From the NCBI GenBank assembly GCA_963638105.1, contig CAVHPP010000013.1, positions 1 through 53,046 on the forward strand: a stretch of 53,046 nt of DNA, read 5' to 3'. Of this stretch, positions 34,053 through 42,384 are shown one piece after another; position 1 is the first letter of the stretch, and the number at the start of each line of letters is the position of its first letter. Both the position numbers and the translations under genes were made by a program. This stretch comes from CAG-217 sp963638105 (GTDB lineage Bacteria; Bacillota; Clostridia; Oscillospirales; Acutalibacteraceae). The notes beneath the pieces were generated by a model. It did not search any database, was not told the origin of the DNA, and saw only the letters and a list, made by a program, of their open reading frames with translations.

Positions 34053-35162
34053 ATGAACAAAGAACGATTGGTGAAGACATTTACGGATTTGGTAGCACTG
34101 GACAGCCCCTCCTTTGACGAGCAGGCGGTTTGCCGTTACATTAAGAAACGATTGACGGCGCTGGGCGTGCAGGTGGCGGAAGACGACTCCGCCGCTGCCA
34201 CCTGCAGTACCTGCGGCAACTTGCTGGCTACCATTCCCGGTGATCCGGCACTGGAGCCGGTACTCTTTGCCGCTCACATGGACACGGTAGAGCCGTCCCG
34301 GGGCAAGCAGGCGGTCACGGACGAGAACGGTCGCATTACCTCCTGTGGTGATACGGTATTAGGCGCCGACGATTTTGCCGGTGTATCGGCGATCTTGGAG
34401 AGTGTGGCTTCTCTGTTAGAGAGCGGCGCAACCCATCCGACGCTGGAACTGCTGTTTACCACCGGTGAGGAGCATTTTTGTGTGGGTGCCAAGGCATTTG
34501 ATATGGACCGTTTGCAGTCCAAGACGGCGTATGTGATGGATTTGTCCGGCCCGGTAGGGGACTGTGCTGTGGCAGCACCTACGCTGATTACTTTTTCCGC
34601 AGAGGTGGTGGGCAAGGCAGCCCACGCCGGCTTTGCGCCGGAGGACGGCGTGCACGCCATTCAGGTGGCTGCTGCCGCTGTTGCTAATCTTCCCAGTGGG
34701 CGATGGGGCGATGTGACGGTAAATGTGGGCACCATTTCCGGCGGTCGCGCCACCAACATTGTGCCGGACAGTTGCACCGTCACCGGCGAAATTCGTGCCC
34801 TGTGCCATCAGGACGCCCTGGATCGACTTAACGAGATTCACAGCGAGTTTGTGGAGCAGGCACAGGCGGTAGACGCCAAACTGCATTTTAACCATACCAT
34901 ACATATTACCGGTTATCGAGTAGACACGGACGCACCGGTTGCCCGGCGGTTCAGACGGGCTTGCGCAGCTGTGGGGGTAGAGCCGCGGTTTACGGACACT
35001 TACGGCGGCAGCGACTGTAACATTCTGTCCGCTCACGGCATACAGGGTTTGGTGGTGGCTACGGCTATGAATAACTGCCACGCTGTGAACGAATATACCT
35101 CTGTGGAGGAGTTGTGCAAGGCAGCCCGGCTGGCGCAGGCGTTAATGGAGAGGCAAGACTGA
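34053..35162 (+). CDS. M20 family metallopeptidase, PepT-like
   Basis: The 369-residue protein has the M20 zinc-peptidase residues: AAHMDTVEP (first His and Asp), GADDFAGV (bridging Asp), TTGEEHF (catalytic Glu and a zinc ligand), and a late NNCHAVNEYTS (last His). The dimerisation domain (about 175-285) includes KAAHAGFAPEDGVHAI and GGRATNIVPDSC. It resembles the PepT/PepT-like group that trims tripeptides or other short peptides in the cytoplasm. Substrate is not certain. The next gene starts on its stop codon (TGATG), so the two are translated together. Confidence 0.85.
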   Translation: MNKERLVKTFTDLVALDSPSFDEQAVCRYIKKRLTALGVQVAEDDSAAATCSTCGNLLATIPGDPALEPVLFAAHMDTVEPSRGKQAVTDENGRITSCGDTVLGADDFAGVSAILESVASLLESGATHPTLELLFTTGEEHFCVGAKAFDMDRLQSKTAYVMDLSGPVGDCAVAAPTLITFSAEVVGKAAHAGFAPEDGVHAIQVAAAAVANLPSGRWGDVTVNVGTISGGRATNIVPDSCTVTGEIRALCHQDALDRLNEIHSEFVEQAQAVDAKLHFNHTIHITGYRVDTDAPVARRFRRACAAVGVEPRFTDTYGGSDCNILSAHGIQGLVVATAMNNCHAVNEYTSVEELCKAARLAQALMERQD

Positions 35163-35782
35163 TGAAGAGCCCTTTGCGTTATCAAATTTCCGATTATGAC
35201 TGCGGTCCTACCTCTATGCTTAATGCGGTGAGCTTTCTCTTTGAACGGGAGCAAATCCCGCCGGAGTTGATCCGCAATATTATGCTGTTTTCGCTGGACG
35301 CATTCAGCCCGGACGGCGCCTTTGGCAAAAGCGGCACCTCCTGCACGGCGATGATGTTCCTGAGCAACTGGCTGTCCGGCTTTGGACAGGCGGGGCGGCT
35401 GCCGATCACCACCGCGTATTACACCGGCGACCGAGTATATATGGGTCAGCAAAGCCCTATAACAGACGCTTTACATCGGGGCGGCGCCGTGGTGGTGCGC
35501 CTGTTTTTAGATGAGTGGCATTATGTACTGCTTACCGGCGAGCGGGACGGCAGGGTCTATCTGTTTGACCCTTATTATGGGACAGAGGGCTTTGACGATC
35601 CGTCCGTTGTGACCGATGTGGACCATCCTTTTGCGTACAATCGCGTTTTGCCCCAGTCTATGCTCAACGGTGAGGCGCAGACCTTGTATGCCTTTGCGGA
35701 GCCGGAGGGCAGGGAAGCGGTGGTGCTTTATAATACGGAGACCATGCTCACTCCGGACAACACCATTGAATATATGATTTAA
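35162..35782 (+). CDS. Stand-alone C39-like cysteine peptidase domain protein
   Basis: The start at 35162 (MKSPLRYQISDYDCGPTS) overlaps the M20 peptidase stop by one base; the longer frame lies inside that gene. The 206-residue protein has the C39 residues Cys14 (YDCGPTSM), His120 (EWHYVLL) and Asp136 (LFDPYYG). There is no transporter, signal peptide or membrane segment, unlike bacteriocin ABC exporters. Coupling to an M20 peptidase suggests a peptide-processing pair, for example a first cut and then trimming. This pairing is inference. A non-peptidase role such as transglutaminase-like chemistry cannot be excluded. Confidence 0.75.
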   Translation: MKSPLRYQISDYDCGPTSMLNAVSFLFEREQIPPELIRNIMLFSLDAFSPDGAFGKSGTSCTAMMFLSNWLSGFGQAGRLPITTAYYTGDRVYMGQQSPITDALHRGGAVVVRLFLDEWHYVLLTGERDGRVYLFDPYYGTEGFDDPSVVTDVDHPFAYNRVLPQSMLNGEAQTLYAFAEPEGREAVVLYNTETMLTPDNTIEYMI

Positions 35783-35834
35783 GTCCATTTGCCCGGCGCA
35801 ACCGTAAAGTGGCAGAATGTACACCTATTTTCCA

Positions 35835-35863
35835 TAGACGAAAGCGGGTGTATCTGCTACAAT
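35835..35863 (+). promoter_or_regulatory. Possible promoter of the XRE regulator
   Basis: TAGACG (35835-35840), 17-bp spacer, TACAAT (35858-35863), 30 bases before the start codon. The -35 box is weak. Confidence 0.45.
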
Positions 35864-35893
35864 GAGGGCACCAAGGGCAAAGGAGGAGCCACG

Positions 35894-36184
35894 ATGACAT
35901 TTAGCGACAATCTGCGGGCGCTGCGCCGCGCAAAAGAATATTCCCAGGAGTCTTTGGCCCGGCAGCTGGGGGTCACGCGCCAAACCGTCTCCAAGTGGGA
36001 GAACGGCACGGCTATGCCGGACTTGAAAAAGTTGACGGAGATCGCCGCCTTGTTTGATACCACCATGGACACCCTATTGGGCACCGACCAACCGACGGAC
36101 GGGGACCACCAGGCGCAGACGGCCTACGACTTACAGGCGCTGGGTGTGCGCTGGAAAAGAGCCAGCGCCGTAGCGACTGGTTGA
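35894..36184 (+). CDS. XRE-family HTH regulator, probably the N-terminal part of a frameshifted membrane protein
   Basis: The ATG at 35894 follows AAAGGAGGAG. The 96-residue product has a complete XRE helix-turn-helix (residues about 4-60: NLRALRRAKEYSQESLARQLGVTRQTVSKWENG), typical of regulators in Bacillota. After about residue 75 the sequence looks out of frame and ends in TGA. Reading the next frame from the AAAA run at 36155-36158 gives KKSQRRSDWLTGILIVL, a basic juxtamembrane segment joined to a membrane helix. HTH-TM-extracellular proteins are common in this group, so this half and the next are likely one gene split by loss of one A. Confidence 0.85.
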   Translation: MTFSDNLRALRRAKEYSQESLARQLGVTRQTVSKWENGTAMPDLKKLTEIAALFDTTMDTLLGTDQPTDGDHQAQTAYDLQALGVRWKRASAVATG

Positions 36185-37023
36185 CCGGCATTTTGATCGT
36201 CTTGGCCGTGTTGGTGGCTGTGCTGCTGATTTTGGTAGTGTCCGCTTTTTCCCAAATAGATGAGCTGCAAGGGCAGATTAACGATCTGCCCACCAACACC
36301 GTGGTGGTCAATGACAACGGCGACGACGACAGCACGGACACCCCGGACGAATACACCTCCGCTACGGTTTTGAAAGTGGACAAAAAAGACCCAAAGATCG
36401 CCACTGTGCGCCTGTCTTATGCGCCGGAACGGTATGACAATGGTTCCACTGTTTCTTTTTTGGTTCCAATGGCAAACGGCAAGCAAAAGGAAATACCCGC
36501 CACGCTGAAAGACAATGCCTTTACCGCAGAGGTGACAATAGATGTAACGGCAGGCGATAGCTGGCAGGTGAAGGTCAACGACGGCAAGACCACGGAGCGG
36601 TGGGATTTTTACGCCGGACTGGCGGAGGGCTACCTGCCCCATGTGGAGTGGTCGGAGGACTTGGACGATGTTTCATCCAACGGGGAGTACAGCCGCAAGA
36701 CCGGCTATCTGTACAGCTTTGCCACCAACAGCCAACTGGTCAGCTGGTACGCCACCGGCTTTTTAACGGTGGATCAGGTGCGCCTGGTGGGCACCGACCA
36801 AGAGGACAAGGTGTTGGTGGATCAGCCGCTGCATATCGTCAGCCGTGGCGAGGGCAACCTGGCGCTGGTGAATTTGCCCAATGTGACCACCAAGTCGCAG
36901 GTGCAAAACTTCCGCCTGGACTTTACCACCAAAGAGGGCGTTAAAGGCACCATCAACTGGCAAGACGAGGCAACAATAACCCTGACCTTTCCCGGCGGCG
37001 GAGATCTGGTCTGTTATTTATAA
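36181..37023 (+). CDS. Membrane-anchored extracellular protein, downstream part of the split XRE gene
   Basis: As drawn, the frame opens with a TTG (36181) overlapping the HTH stop by four bases. The 280-residue product has one membrane helix (about 3-24, LIVLAVLVAVLLILVVSAFS), an acidic linker with NDNGDDDSTDTPDE, and an extracellular domain rich in beta strands (about 60-280). I do not recognise the extracellular domain. It has no ribosome-binding site of its own. It is best explained as the C-terminal part of the protein that starts at 35894: a DNA-binding domain linked to an outside sensor. Translational reinitiation to make two proteins is the alternative. A terminator follows. Confidence 0.7.
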   Translation: MTGILIVLAVLVAVLLILVVSAFSQIDELQGQINDLPTNTVVVNDNGDDDSTDTPDEYTSATVLKVDKKDPKIATVRLSYAPERYDNGSTVSFLVPMANGKQKEIPATLKDNAFTAEVTIDVTAGDSWQVKVNDGKTTERWDFYAGLAEGYLPHVEWSEDLDDVSSNGEYSRKTGYLYSFATNSQLVSWYATGFLTVDQVRLVGTDQEDKVLVDQPLHIVSRGEGNLALVNLPNVTTKSQVQNFRLDFTTKEGVKGTINWQDEATITLTFPGGGDLVCYL

Positions 37024-37031
37024 TAGAAATT

Positions 37032-37062
37032 AAAAGGAGACTCGCAGGAGTCTCCTTTTTTC
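37032..37062 (+). terminator. Terminator after the split regulator gene
   Basis: AAAAGGAGACTC (37032-37043), loop GCAG, GAGTCTCCTTTT (37048-37059): perfect 12-bp stem and T run. Confidence 0.92.
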
Positions 37063-37092
37063 TGCTTTTAGATAGAATGTTTGCCGTGTCTA

Positions 37093-37121
37093 TTGCAAGG
37101 GGCAAAGTCGTATGCTATAAT
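37093..37121 (+). promoter_or_regulatory. Promoter of the secreted fibronectin-III protein
   Basis: TTGCAA (37093-37098), 17-bp spacer, TATAAT (37116-37121). The start codon lies 48 bases downstream. Confidence 0.75.
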
Positions 37122-37169
37122 CAAGTTGTAAGTACACACACTTTTTATGATTTTAGAAGGAGAGAAATG

Positions 37170-38600
37170 ATGAAAAAGACTTTGTCCGCATGCTTGGCAT
37201 TGCTGATGCTGCTTAGCTGCTTTGCCGTGCCTACCACCGCTTTTGCCGCTGCGCCGAAGAAGCCCACGGTGTCCTCCGTCAGTGCAGGTGCCGCCGCCTT
37301 TACCGTTAAATGGAAGAAGGTTAGCGGCGTGACCGGCTACCAGGTGCAGTACAGCACCTCCTCCAAGTTTACTTCCAAAACCAGCAAAACCGCTACGGCT
37401 AAGAAAGATAAGACCACGGCCAAGACGGTCAGCGGTCTGAAAAGCAAAACCAAGTATTATGTGCGTGTGCGCACCTATAAAACCAGCGGCAAAAAGACAA
37501 AGTACAGCAGCTGGAGCAGCACCAAATCCGTTACCACCAAGGTGGCGAAGGTGACGGTTAAATCTGTTTCCGCGGAGCGTTTGGGCTTTACTGTCAAATG
37601 GAGCAAGGCGCCTTCTGTTTCCGGATACCGGGTGCAGTACAGCACCTCTTCTAAATTTGACAAAAAGGTGACCAAAGCGCTGAAGGTCACCAACGGCAAC
37701 GCCACCACTGCCACCATTACCGGCCTGAAAGGCGGCAAAAAATATTATGTGCGGGTGCAGGCTTATGTGAATCAGGGTAAGAAGTCTTATTCCGGTGCAT
37801 ACAGCACAGCCAAGTCGGTCACCGCTGCCAAGGATCCCTTTAAGAAAGGCAAGTACGCCGGTGTGCAGCTGAACACCACGGCGGACGCAGTACGGTACTA
37901 TGTAAAGGCCTACAACGCCACCAAGAAAGAGACCGCCAAGTATCAGAATAAAGAAACGGATGAAATCTTTACCTACTACAAACTGCTGGGCGTTAAGACT
38001 CTTGGCGCAGACAATGTGTACATTAACGGCAGCCGCAATAAGTTTATGGACAGTTATTTGGACTCCATGATCAGCGACACCAAAGTCGGTACCGGCCTGC
38101 CGCCCTGCACGGCTGTGGAGAAGTCGGAAGACACGGATCTGAACGGCAAGTCCTTGGTAACCTCCCGCCTGCGGGATACGGACGTAGAAACCTTGTCGAT
38201 CAAGGACAACAAAAACGGCACCGTCACCCTGACTATCAAGCCCAAAGCGGTGCAAATGAGTTCTCCCGGTGCAGACGCCCAGGGCCGGTTCTTCAGCACC
38301 CTTGGCCCCTTGTATGACACCTTTGACCAAATGCTCAAGCAAAATGGCGGCAAATGGACCACCGGTAACGCCAAAAAGAACTTGCATATGAATTACACCG
38401 GCGGCACCGGCACCATTACCATCAACACCTCCAGCGGCAAGATCACCAAGGCAACTTACAATATGAAGGTGAATGTTGATGTGCAGCATGTGACCATCTC
38501 CGGTATGAAGGACCAGCGTGTGCAACTGCGCGTAATCGTCAAAGACACATTTCCCATGAGCAAGGAGTTGTTCGACTCTTCCAACTTGGAGCGCTTATAA
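37170..38600 (+). CDS. Secreted protein with two fibronectin type III domains
   Basis: Two adjacent ATGs (37167 and 37170) follow AGGAG; the second is seven bases away and is preferred. The 476-residue protein has a signal peptide (about 1-27, ACLALLMLLSCFAV...TTAFA). Two FnIII domains follow (about 32-120 and 123-215), each with YQVQYSTSSKF or YRVQYSTSSKF and KYYVRV(R/Q). The rest (about 220-476) has no family I recognise; it is lysine-rich and beta-rich with a TGTITINTSSGKITKATYNMKV segment. There is no LPXTG or membrane anchor, so it is probably released or held by charge. Role unknown; FnIII domains usually mediate binding to cell surface or polysaccharide. Confidence 0.8.
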   Translation: MKKTLSACLALLMLLSCFAVPTTAFAAAPKKPTVSSVSAGAAAFTVKWKKVSGVTGYQVQYSTSSKFTSKTSKTATAKKDKTTAKTVSGLKSKTKYYVRVRTYKTSGKKTKYSSWSSTKSVTTKVAKVTVKSVSAERLGFTVKWSKAPSVSGYRVQYSTSSKFDKKVTKALKVTNGNATTATITGLKGGKKYYVRVQAYVNQGKKSYSGAYSTAKSVTAAKDPFKKGKYAGVQLNTTADAVRYYVKAYNATKKETAKYQNKETDEIFTYYKLLGVKTLGADNVYINGSRNKFMDSYLDSMISDTKVGTGLPPCTAVEKSEDTDLNGKSLVTSRLRDTDVETLSIKDNKNGTVTLTIKPKAVQMSSPGADAQGRFFSTLGPLYDTFDQMLKQNGGKWTTGNAKKNLHMNYTGGTGTITINTSSGKITKATYNMKVNVDVQHVTISGMKDQRVQLRVIVKDTFPMSKELFDSSNLERL

Positions 38601-38610
38601 AATGATCAAG

Positions 38611-38644
38611 AAGCCACTGCCTGTAACAGACAGTGGCTTTTTTT
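38611..38644. terminator. Terminator after the FnIII gene
   Basis: AAGCCACTG (38611-38619) pairs with CAGTGGCTT (38631-38639) around an 11-base loop, then seven T. Confidence 0.88.
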
Positions 38645-38657
38645 GCCCTGATTCGGC

Positions 38658-39356
38658 TTACTTATTTTCTTGCTTTTGCGGGTCGGTACTAACGGAGTTC
38701 GCATAGATCCTGTGCATGCGCGCATCGTCAAAGTGTTCGTCCAGATAGCATTCAAAGGCATTACGAGGCGCTGCACCTTTGTCTCTTTGGTCCATACGCA
38801 GTGCGGCGGAGGCGGACAGAATGGCGTCAAAAATAAAGAAGATGATAAACGCCCAAGTAAGCACTCTGCCCAACTTGATCGGCAGCTTTCCGATCAGCTT
38901 AGACATAGGCGGGTAAATTAGCTTGATCCACACAATGCCTAAAATACCCCAAAAGATAGAGTACAGTAGGCACACTCGGCCATTGATATTCAGCGGTACA
39001 TTGCTGTAATCCCAAGCAACGGAGCCGAACACCAGCTCTTGCCCCAGAGAACAGATATATTCCGTAACCGTGCCTACCACAAAAGACACCAGAAAGATCT
39101 TCCACCACTGGGAATTGCGGAACTTATACAGTGCCATGGTAAGCACCACCGCCCCCATACCGTAGGCAACGGACAGAGGACCGTATACCAGGGACTGACG
39201 GCTTTCAATGTAGCCGTGGCGTATGTAGCACCACAAGGTTTCCACTAAAAAACCTACCACGCAGGAGATCAAAAACACCCATACCAGCTTGTTAAAACAA
39301 AGACCGGGGGCAAAGGGCCGTCTTTCATTTTTGCTTTCATTTTGTTCGTTCGACAT
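38658..39356 (-). CDS. CmpB-type putative ABC transporter permease (PF06541-like membrane protein)
   Basis: The start at 39356 (MSNEQNESKNERR) follows GAGAGG; the longer frame upstream is not supported. The 232-residue protein has about five membrane segments. The family pattern is visible: GFLVETLWCYI, VYGPLSVAYGMGAV, VGTVTEYICSLGQELVFG and WDYSNVPLNINGRVCLLYSIFWG. These match the CmpB-type family of small membrane proteins in Bacillota. Despite the family name, no ABC ATPase lies nearby. Function unknown. It is convergent with the FnIII gene. Confidence 0.8.
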   Translation of the reverse strand: MSNEQNESKNERRPFAPGLCFNKLVWVFLISCVVGFLVETLWCYIRHGYIESRQSLVYGPLSVAYGMGAVVLTMALYKFRNSQWWKIFLVSFVVGTVTEYICSLGQELVFGSVAWDYSNVPLNINGRVCLLYSIFWGILGIVWIKLIYPPMSKLIGKLPIKLGRVLTWAFIIFFIFDAILSASAALRMDQRDKGAAPRNAFECYLDEHFDDARMHRIYANSVSTDPQKQENK

Positions 39357-39453
39357 AAAAATACACCTCTCTGAAAAGTTTATCAACTTCCTTGAGAGAT
39401 GTAAATAGGCATTATATACAGTCTGTCTAACAATGCTATACAAATAGTTAATA

Positions 39454-40641
39454 TTATAAGTCCAACTCCGCCCACACCCAGTGCAGCAGGGCAGCGCCTT
39501 GATTTTTGCCGGCAATGGCTTGCAAAGCTGCCGCGGAGTGGGTCCGATTGCGAAACAGACCGCGACAAAACCGGTGTAGGTATGCAAAGGGAAGCAGCCA
39601 GGGCCGCCGGATCAAATAAGGGAACTGGTAGGCCATATAATCCGCTTTTGGAAAGGAGTAGCGAAACAATGCGACCAAACGGGTAAAGGGGGTGTTATCG
39701 CCTTTTGCGGCCTTTTGGCGGGCCAGGAATACGGCGCCGGTGTTGCCGTTGCCGTGACCGAATACGCCGCCGCCTAAAATCACGGCTGCGAACTTCTCTA
39801 CCGTGTCCGTATCCAAAGCCGGCACCGAACAGGGCAGGGGCGTATCCAGCCACTGCTTACACAGGGCAAAGATACAGCCAAAAGACCGCTCCAGCCCGCT
39901 GCGGGCGGCCAATTCCACTACCTGTGGTGCCAGCGACGGATCCTTGCGAAGAAGCAAGTCTGTGTCCAGCAGCATACGCACGCCGGCACCGCCGGTTTTG
40001 ATATGGTGCAGCAGGTGCAGCACTGTGTAATAAACGGCATATACCGGTTGCAGTACCCAGATATTTTTGGATTTATTGTATGCCACTTCCGGCGCAAAAG
40101 GGTTCGCCAGCAGGGTGCGAGAGCCATCGTTAATGCTTTCCAACCGTGTGTGCAGTTCAAATTCAAACCCATGCAGGGTGAGCATTACCACATCGTCGTG
40201 GGTCACTTTTTTGGCAAAGCCGCGCTGTTCCAAAGTTCGTACCGCTTTTTGCTGGTTATCCGGTGTCAGCACAATATCCGTATCGCCGCTGGTGCGCAGG
40301 GAGGGATCCGGGTAGGCTGCCGCGGTGCAAGCGCCTTTTACCATCAAGTATGGGATGTGGGCGTCCGTTAGTGTTTGCTCCATCACCTGCACGGCTGCCA
40401 TGCGCTTTTCGTAAGCTATCAGGGTTTGACCCATCGCTTGGCGAAAGGCCACCGCAAGGGCTTCCGGGGGACGATGATCGGCAGGCAGATCTGCCAAGAT
40501 ACGGCCCACAAGGCCGGTCACATTGTGACTTTGGGCCAGGTCATACAGTGCCTGCCAGTCTGCGGTGGGCAGCGCGTTCAATTTCTGGCCGCAAACATAG
40601 CCCCGCAGCAGAGAGAGAAAGACCTGTTCTGTCTGGTTCAT
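39454..40641 (-). CDS. Nucleotidyltransferase family protein (PF14907-like)
   Basis: The start at 40641 (MNQTEQVFLSLLRGYV) follows GGAGGACGG. The 395-residue protein has the family pattern of uncharacterised nucleotidyltransferases: N-terminal helical region, then LMVKGACTAAAYPDPSLRTSGDTDIVL (about 102-128) where G-D-x-D gives the metal-binding acids, then HGFEFELHTRL. The C-terminal part is helical and basic. Relatives are found in polysaccharide and peptide-modification loci; the substrate is unknown. It stands alone, between terminators and in front of the dap operon's end. Confidence 0.8.
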   Translation of the reverse strand: MNQTEQVFLSLLRGYVCGQKLNALPTADWQALYDLAQSHNVTGLVGRILADLPADHRPPEALAVAFRQAMGQTLIAYEKRMAAVQVMEQTLTDAHIPYLMVKGACTAAAYPDPSLRTSGDTDIVLTPDNQQKAVRTLEQRGFAKKVTHDDVVMLTLHGFEFELHTRLESINDGSRTLLANPFAPEVAYNKSKNIWVLQPVYAVYYTVLHLLHHIKTGGAGVRMLLDTDLLLRKDPSLAPQVVELAARSGLERSFGCIFALCKQWLDTPLPCSVPALDTDTVEKFAAVILGGGVFGHGNGNTGAVFLARQKAAKGDNTPFTRLVALFRYSFPKADYMAYQFPYLIRRPWLLPFAYLHRFCRGLFRNRTHSAAALQAIAGKNQGAALLHWVWAELDL

Positions 40642-40662
40642 ACCGTCCTCCAAAAAGAATAA

Positions 40663-40686
40663 GTCCCTATTCCGCAGAATAGGGAC
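40663..40686 (-). terminator. Terminator of the asd-dapA-dapB operon
   Basis: GTCCCTATTC (40663-40672), loop CGCA, GAATAGGGAC (40677-40686); on the minus strand it is followed by TTATTCTTTTT. It lies just after the dapB stop. Confidence 0.88.
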
Positions 40687-40691
40687 AAGAA

Positions 40692-41441
40692 TTAGTGAAT
40701 CATTTGGCTCATGTCGTACAGCCCGGCGTCTTTTCCGCACATAAAGACGGCAGCGTTCACAGCGCCTACGGCAAAGATTTCTTTGCTTCGTGCAGAGTGA
40801 GACAAAGTAATGATCTCGTCCCGACCGGCAAAGATGATCTCATGCTCGCCTACAATGGTGCCGCCTCGTACTGCATGAATGCCGATCTCGTCCCGGGTGC
40901 GCTTTTCGCGCTTGGCGTGCCGGTCATACTCGTACTTCATAGGGCGGTCGATCTCCTTACACATGGCGTCAGCCAGCATCAGGGCAGTGCCGCTGGGTGC
41001 GTCGATCTTCTGATTATGGTGCTTCTCCACAATCTCAATATCAAAGTCCGGTCCCAGTACATTGACCGCTTTCTGTGCTAAGGTTGCCAGCAGGTTAATG
41101 CCCATACTCATATTATAAGTAAAGAAGATAGGACACTTTTCAGCTGCGGCTTCAATCTTGGCCTTTTGCTCCGCCGTGTAGCCGGTGGTGGCGATCACCA
41201 GGGGCATAGACTTGGCGGCGGAATAGGTCAGCAGATCGTCTAATAGGGCAGGGTTGGAGAAGTCGATAATCACATCCGCTTTTTCCTGCACCTCTGTGAT
41301 CGTTTTATAGATCGGGAAGTCGGCCGCCTGGGTGTTAAAATCCACACCGGCTACTACCTTGCAGTCCTCCCGACCGGCTACAACGCTGCGGATCACATGA
41401 CCCATTTTGCCGTTGGCGCCGGTAATAATTATTCTCGTCAT
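40692..41441 (-). CDS. dapB: 4-Hydroxy-tetrahydrodipicolinate reductase
   Basis: The 249-residue protein begins ITGANGKMGHVI (nucleotide-binding glycine motif) and has the DapB signature EKHHNQKIDAPSGTALMLA (about 135-153), where His and Lys act in catalysis. It reduces the dapA product to tetrahydrodipicolinate in the lysine and meso-diaminopimelate pathway. It is last in an asd-dapA-dapB operon, 22 bases after dapA. Confidence 0.96.
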   Translation of the reverse strand: MTRIIITGANGKMGHVIRSVVAGREDCKVVAGVDFNTQAADFPIYKTITEVQEKADVIIDFSNPALLDDLLTYSAAKSMPLVIATTGYTAEQKAKIEAAAEKCPIFFTYNMSMGINLLATLAQKAVNVLGPDFDIEIVEKHHNQKIDAPSGTALMLADAMCKEIDRPMKYEYDRHAKREKRTRDEIGIHAVRGGTIVGEHEIIFAGRDEIITLSHSARSKEIFAVGAVNAAVFMCGKDAGLYDMSQMIH

Positions 41442-41463
41442 AGCTTTGAACTTCCTGTACTTC

Positions 41464-42357
41464 TTATTTGATCAGGCCGTACTTCTCCAGCGTTGCCTGC
41501 ATCTTCTGCTGATTGGCCTCGCTCATGGGTACCAGCGGCATACGGCAGGGACCGGCAGCGTAACCGATGCGGTTCACAGCGTCCTTAACCGGAATGGGAT
41601 TCACATCGCAGAACAGGGTCTTTGCCAGTTCAAAATAGTGATCCATCAGCGCCTTAGAGCCGTCCACATCGCCGTCCAGGTACTTAGCCACAATGTCGTG
41701 GGTCTCCCGGGGGCATACATTAGACAGTACGCTGATTACGCCCTTACCGCCGCGCTCCAAAATGTCTACAATCTGGTCGTCGTTGCCGCTCCAAATGTTC
41801 AGCGCGTCGCCGCACAGCTCGTGCACTTTAGCCACCTGATCCAGGTTGCCGGAGGCTTCCTTAATGCCGTTGATGCGAGGCAGCTTGGACAGCTCCTGCG
41901 CCGTCTCCGGCAGCAGGTTCAGCCCGGTACGGGATGGCACATTATAAAGGATAATGGGCTTATCCGTTGCGTCGTGAATCGCAGTGTAGTGGGCGATCAG
42001 ACCGGCCTGGCTGGTCTTGTTGTAATAGGGGGTTACCAGCAGCAGAGCGTCTGCGCCGTATTCGCAGGCTTCCTTGCTCATTTCAATGGCGCTGGCGGTG
42101 GAGTTGGAGCCTGTACCGGCGATTACCGGCACACGACCGTTCACATACTCGATGCACCACTTGATGCACTCCAGGTGCTCGTCAACATCCAGGGTAGAGC
42201 TTTCGCCGGTGGTGCCGCAGATTACGATGGCGTCCGTGCCGTTGTCAATCTGCCAGTCTACAAACCGGGCAAACTCGTCATAATTTACGCTGCCGTCCTC
42301 ATGCATGGGGGTAATAATGGCAACGGCTGCGCCTGTAAAGATAGGATCCTTCTTCAT
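41464..42357 (-). CDS. dapA: 4-Hydroxy-tetrahydrodipicolinate synthase
   Basis: The 297-residue TIM-barrel protein has the active-site threonines in CGTTGESSTL, the tyrosine in LYNVPSRTGLNL, and the Schiff-base lysine in GIKEASGN (about 164-171). It condenses pyruvate with aspartate semialdehyde, the first dedicated step to lysine and diaminopimelate. Start behind AAGGAG. It lies 27 bases after asd on the minus strand. Confidence 0.96.
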   Translation of the reverse strand: MKKDPIFTGAAVAIITPMHEDGSVNYDEFARFVDWQIDNGTDAIVICGTTGESSTLDVDEHLECIKWCIEYVNGRVPVIAGTGSNSTASAIEMSKEACEYGADALLLVTPYYNKTSQAGLIAHYTAIHDATDKPIILYNVPSRTGLNLLPETAQELSKLPRINGIKEASGNLDQVAKVHELCGDALNIWSGNDDQIVDILERGGKGVISVLSNVCPRETHDIVAKYLDGDVDGSKALMDHYFELAKTLFCDVNPIPVKDAVNRIGYAAGPCRMPLVPMSEANQQKMQATLEKYGLIK

Positions 42358-42384
42358 ATCAAAAATCTCCTTTTCGCTGTGTTA

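Noticed and set aside
32642..34060. 472-residue open frame opposite the ClpE-like gene
   Set aside because: Shadow of a highly conserved AAA+ gene; no start signals.
37068..38525. 485-residue open frame opposite the FnIII protein
   Set aside because: Repetitive, low-complexity translation with no motif; the + strand gene has promoter, ribosome site, signal peptide and FnIII domains.
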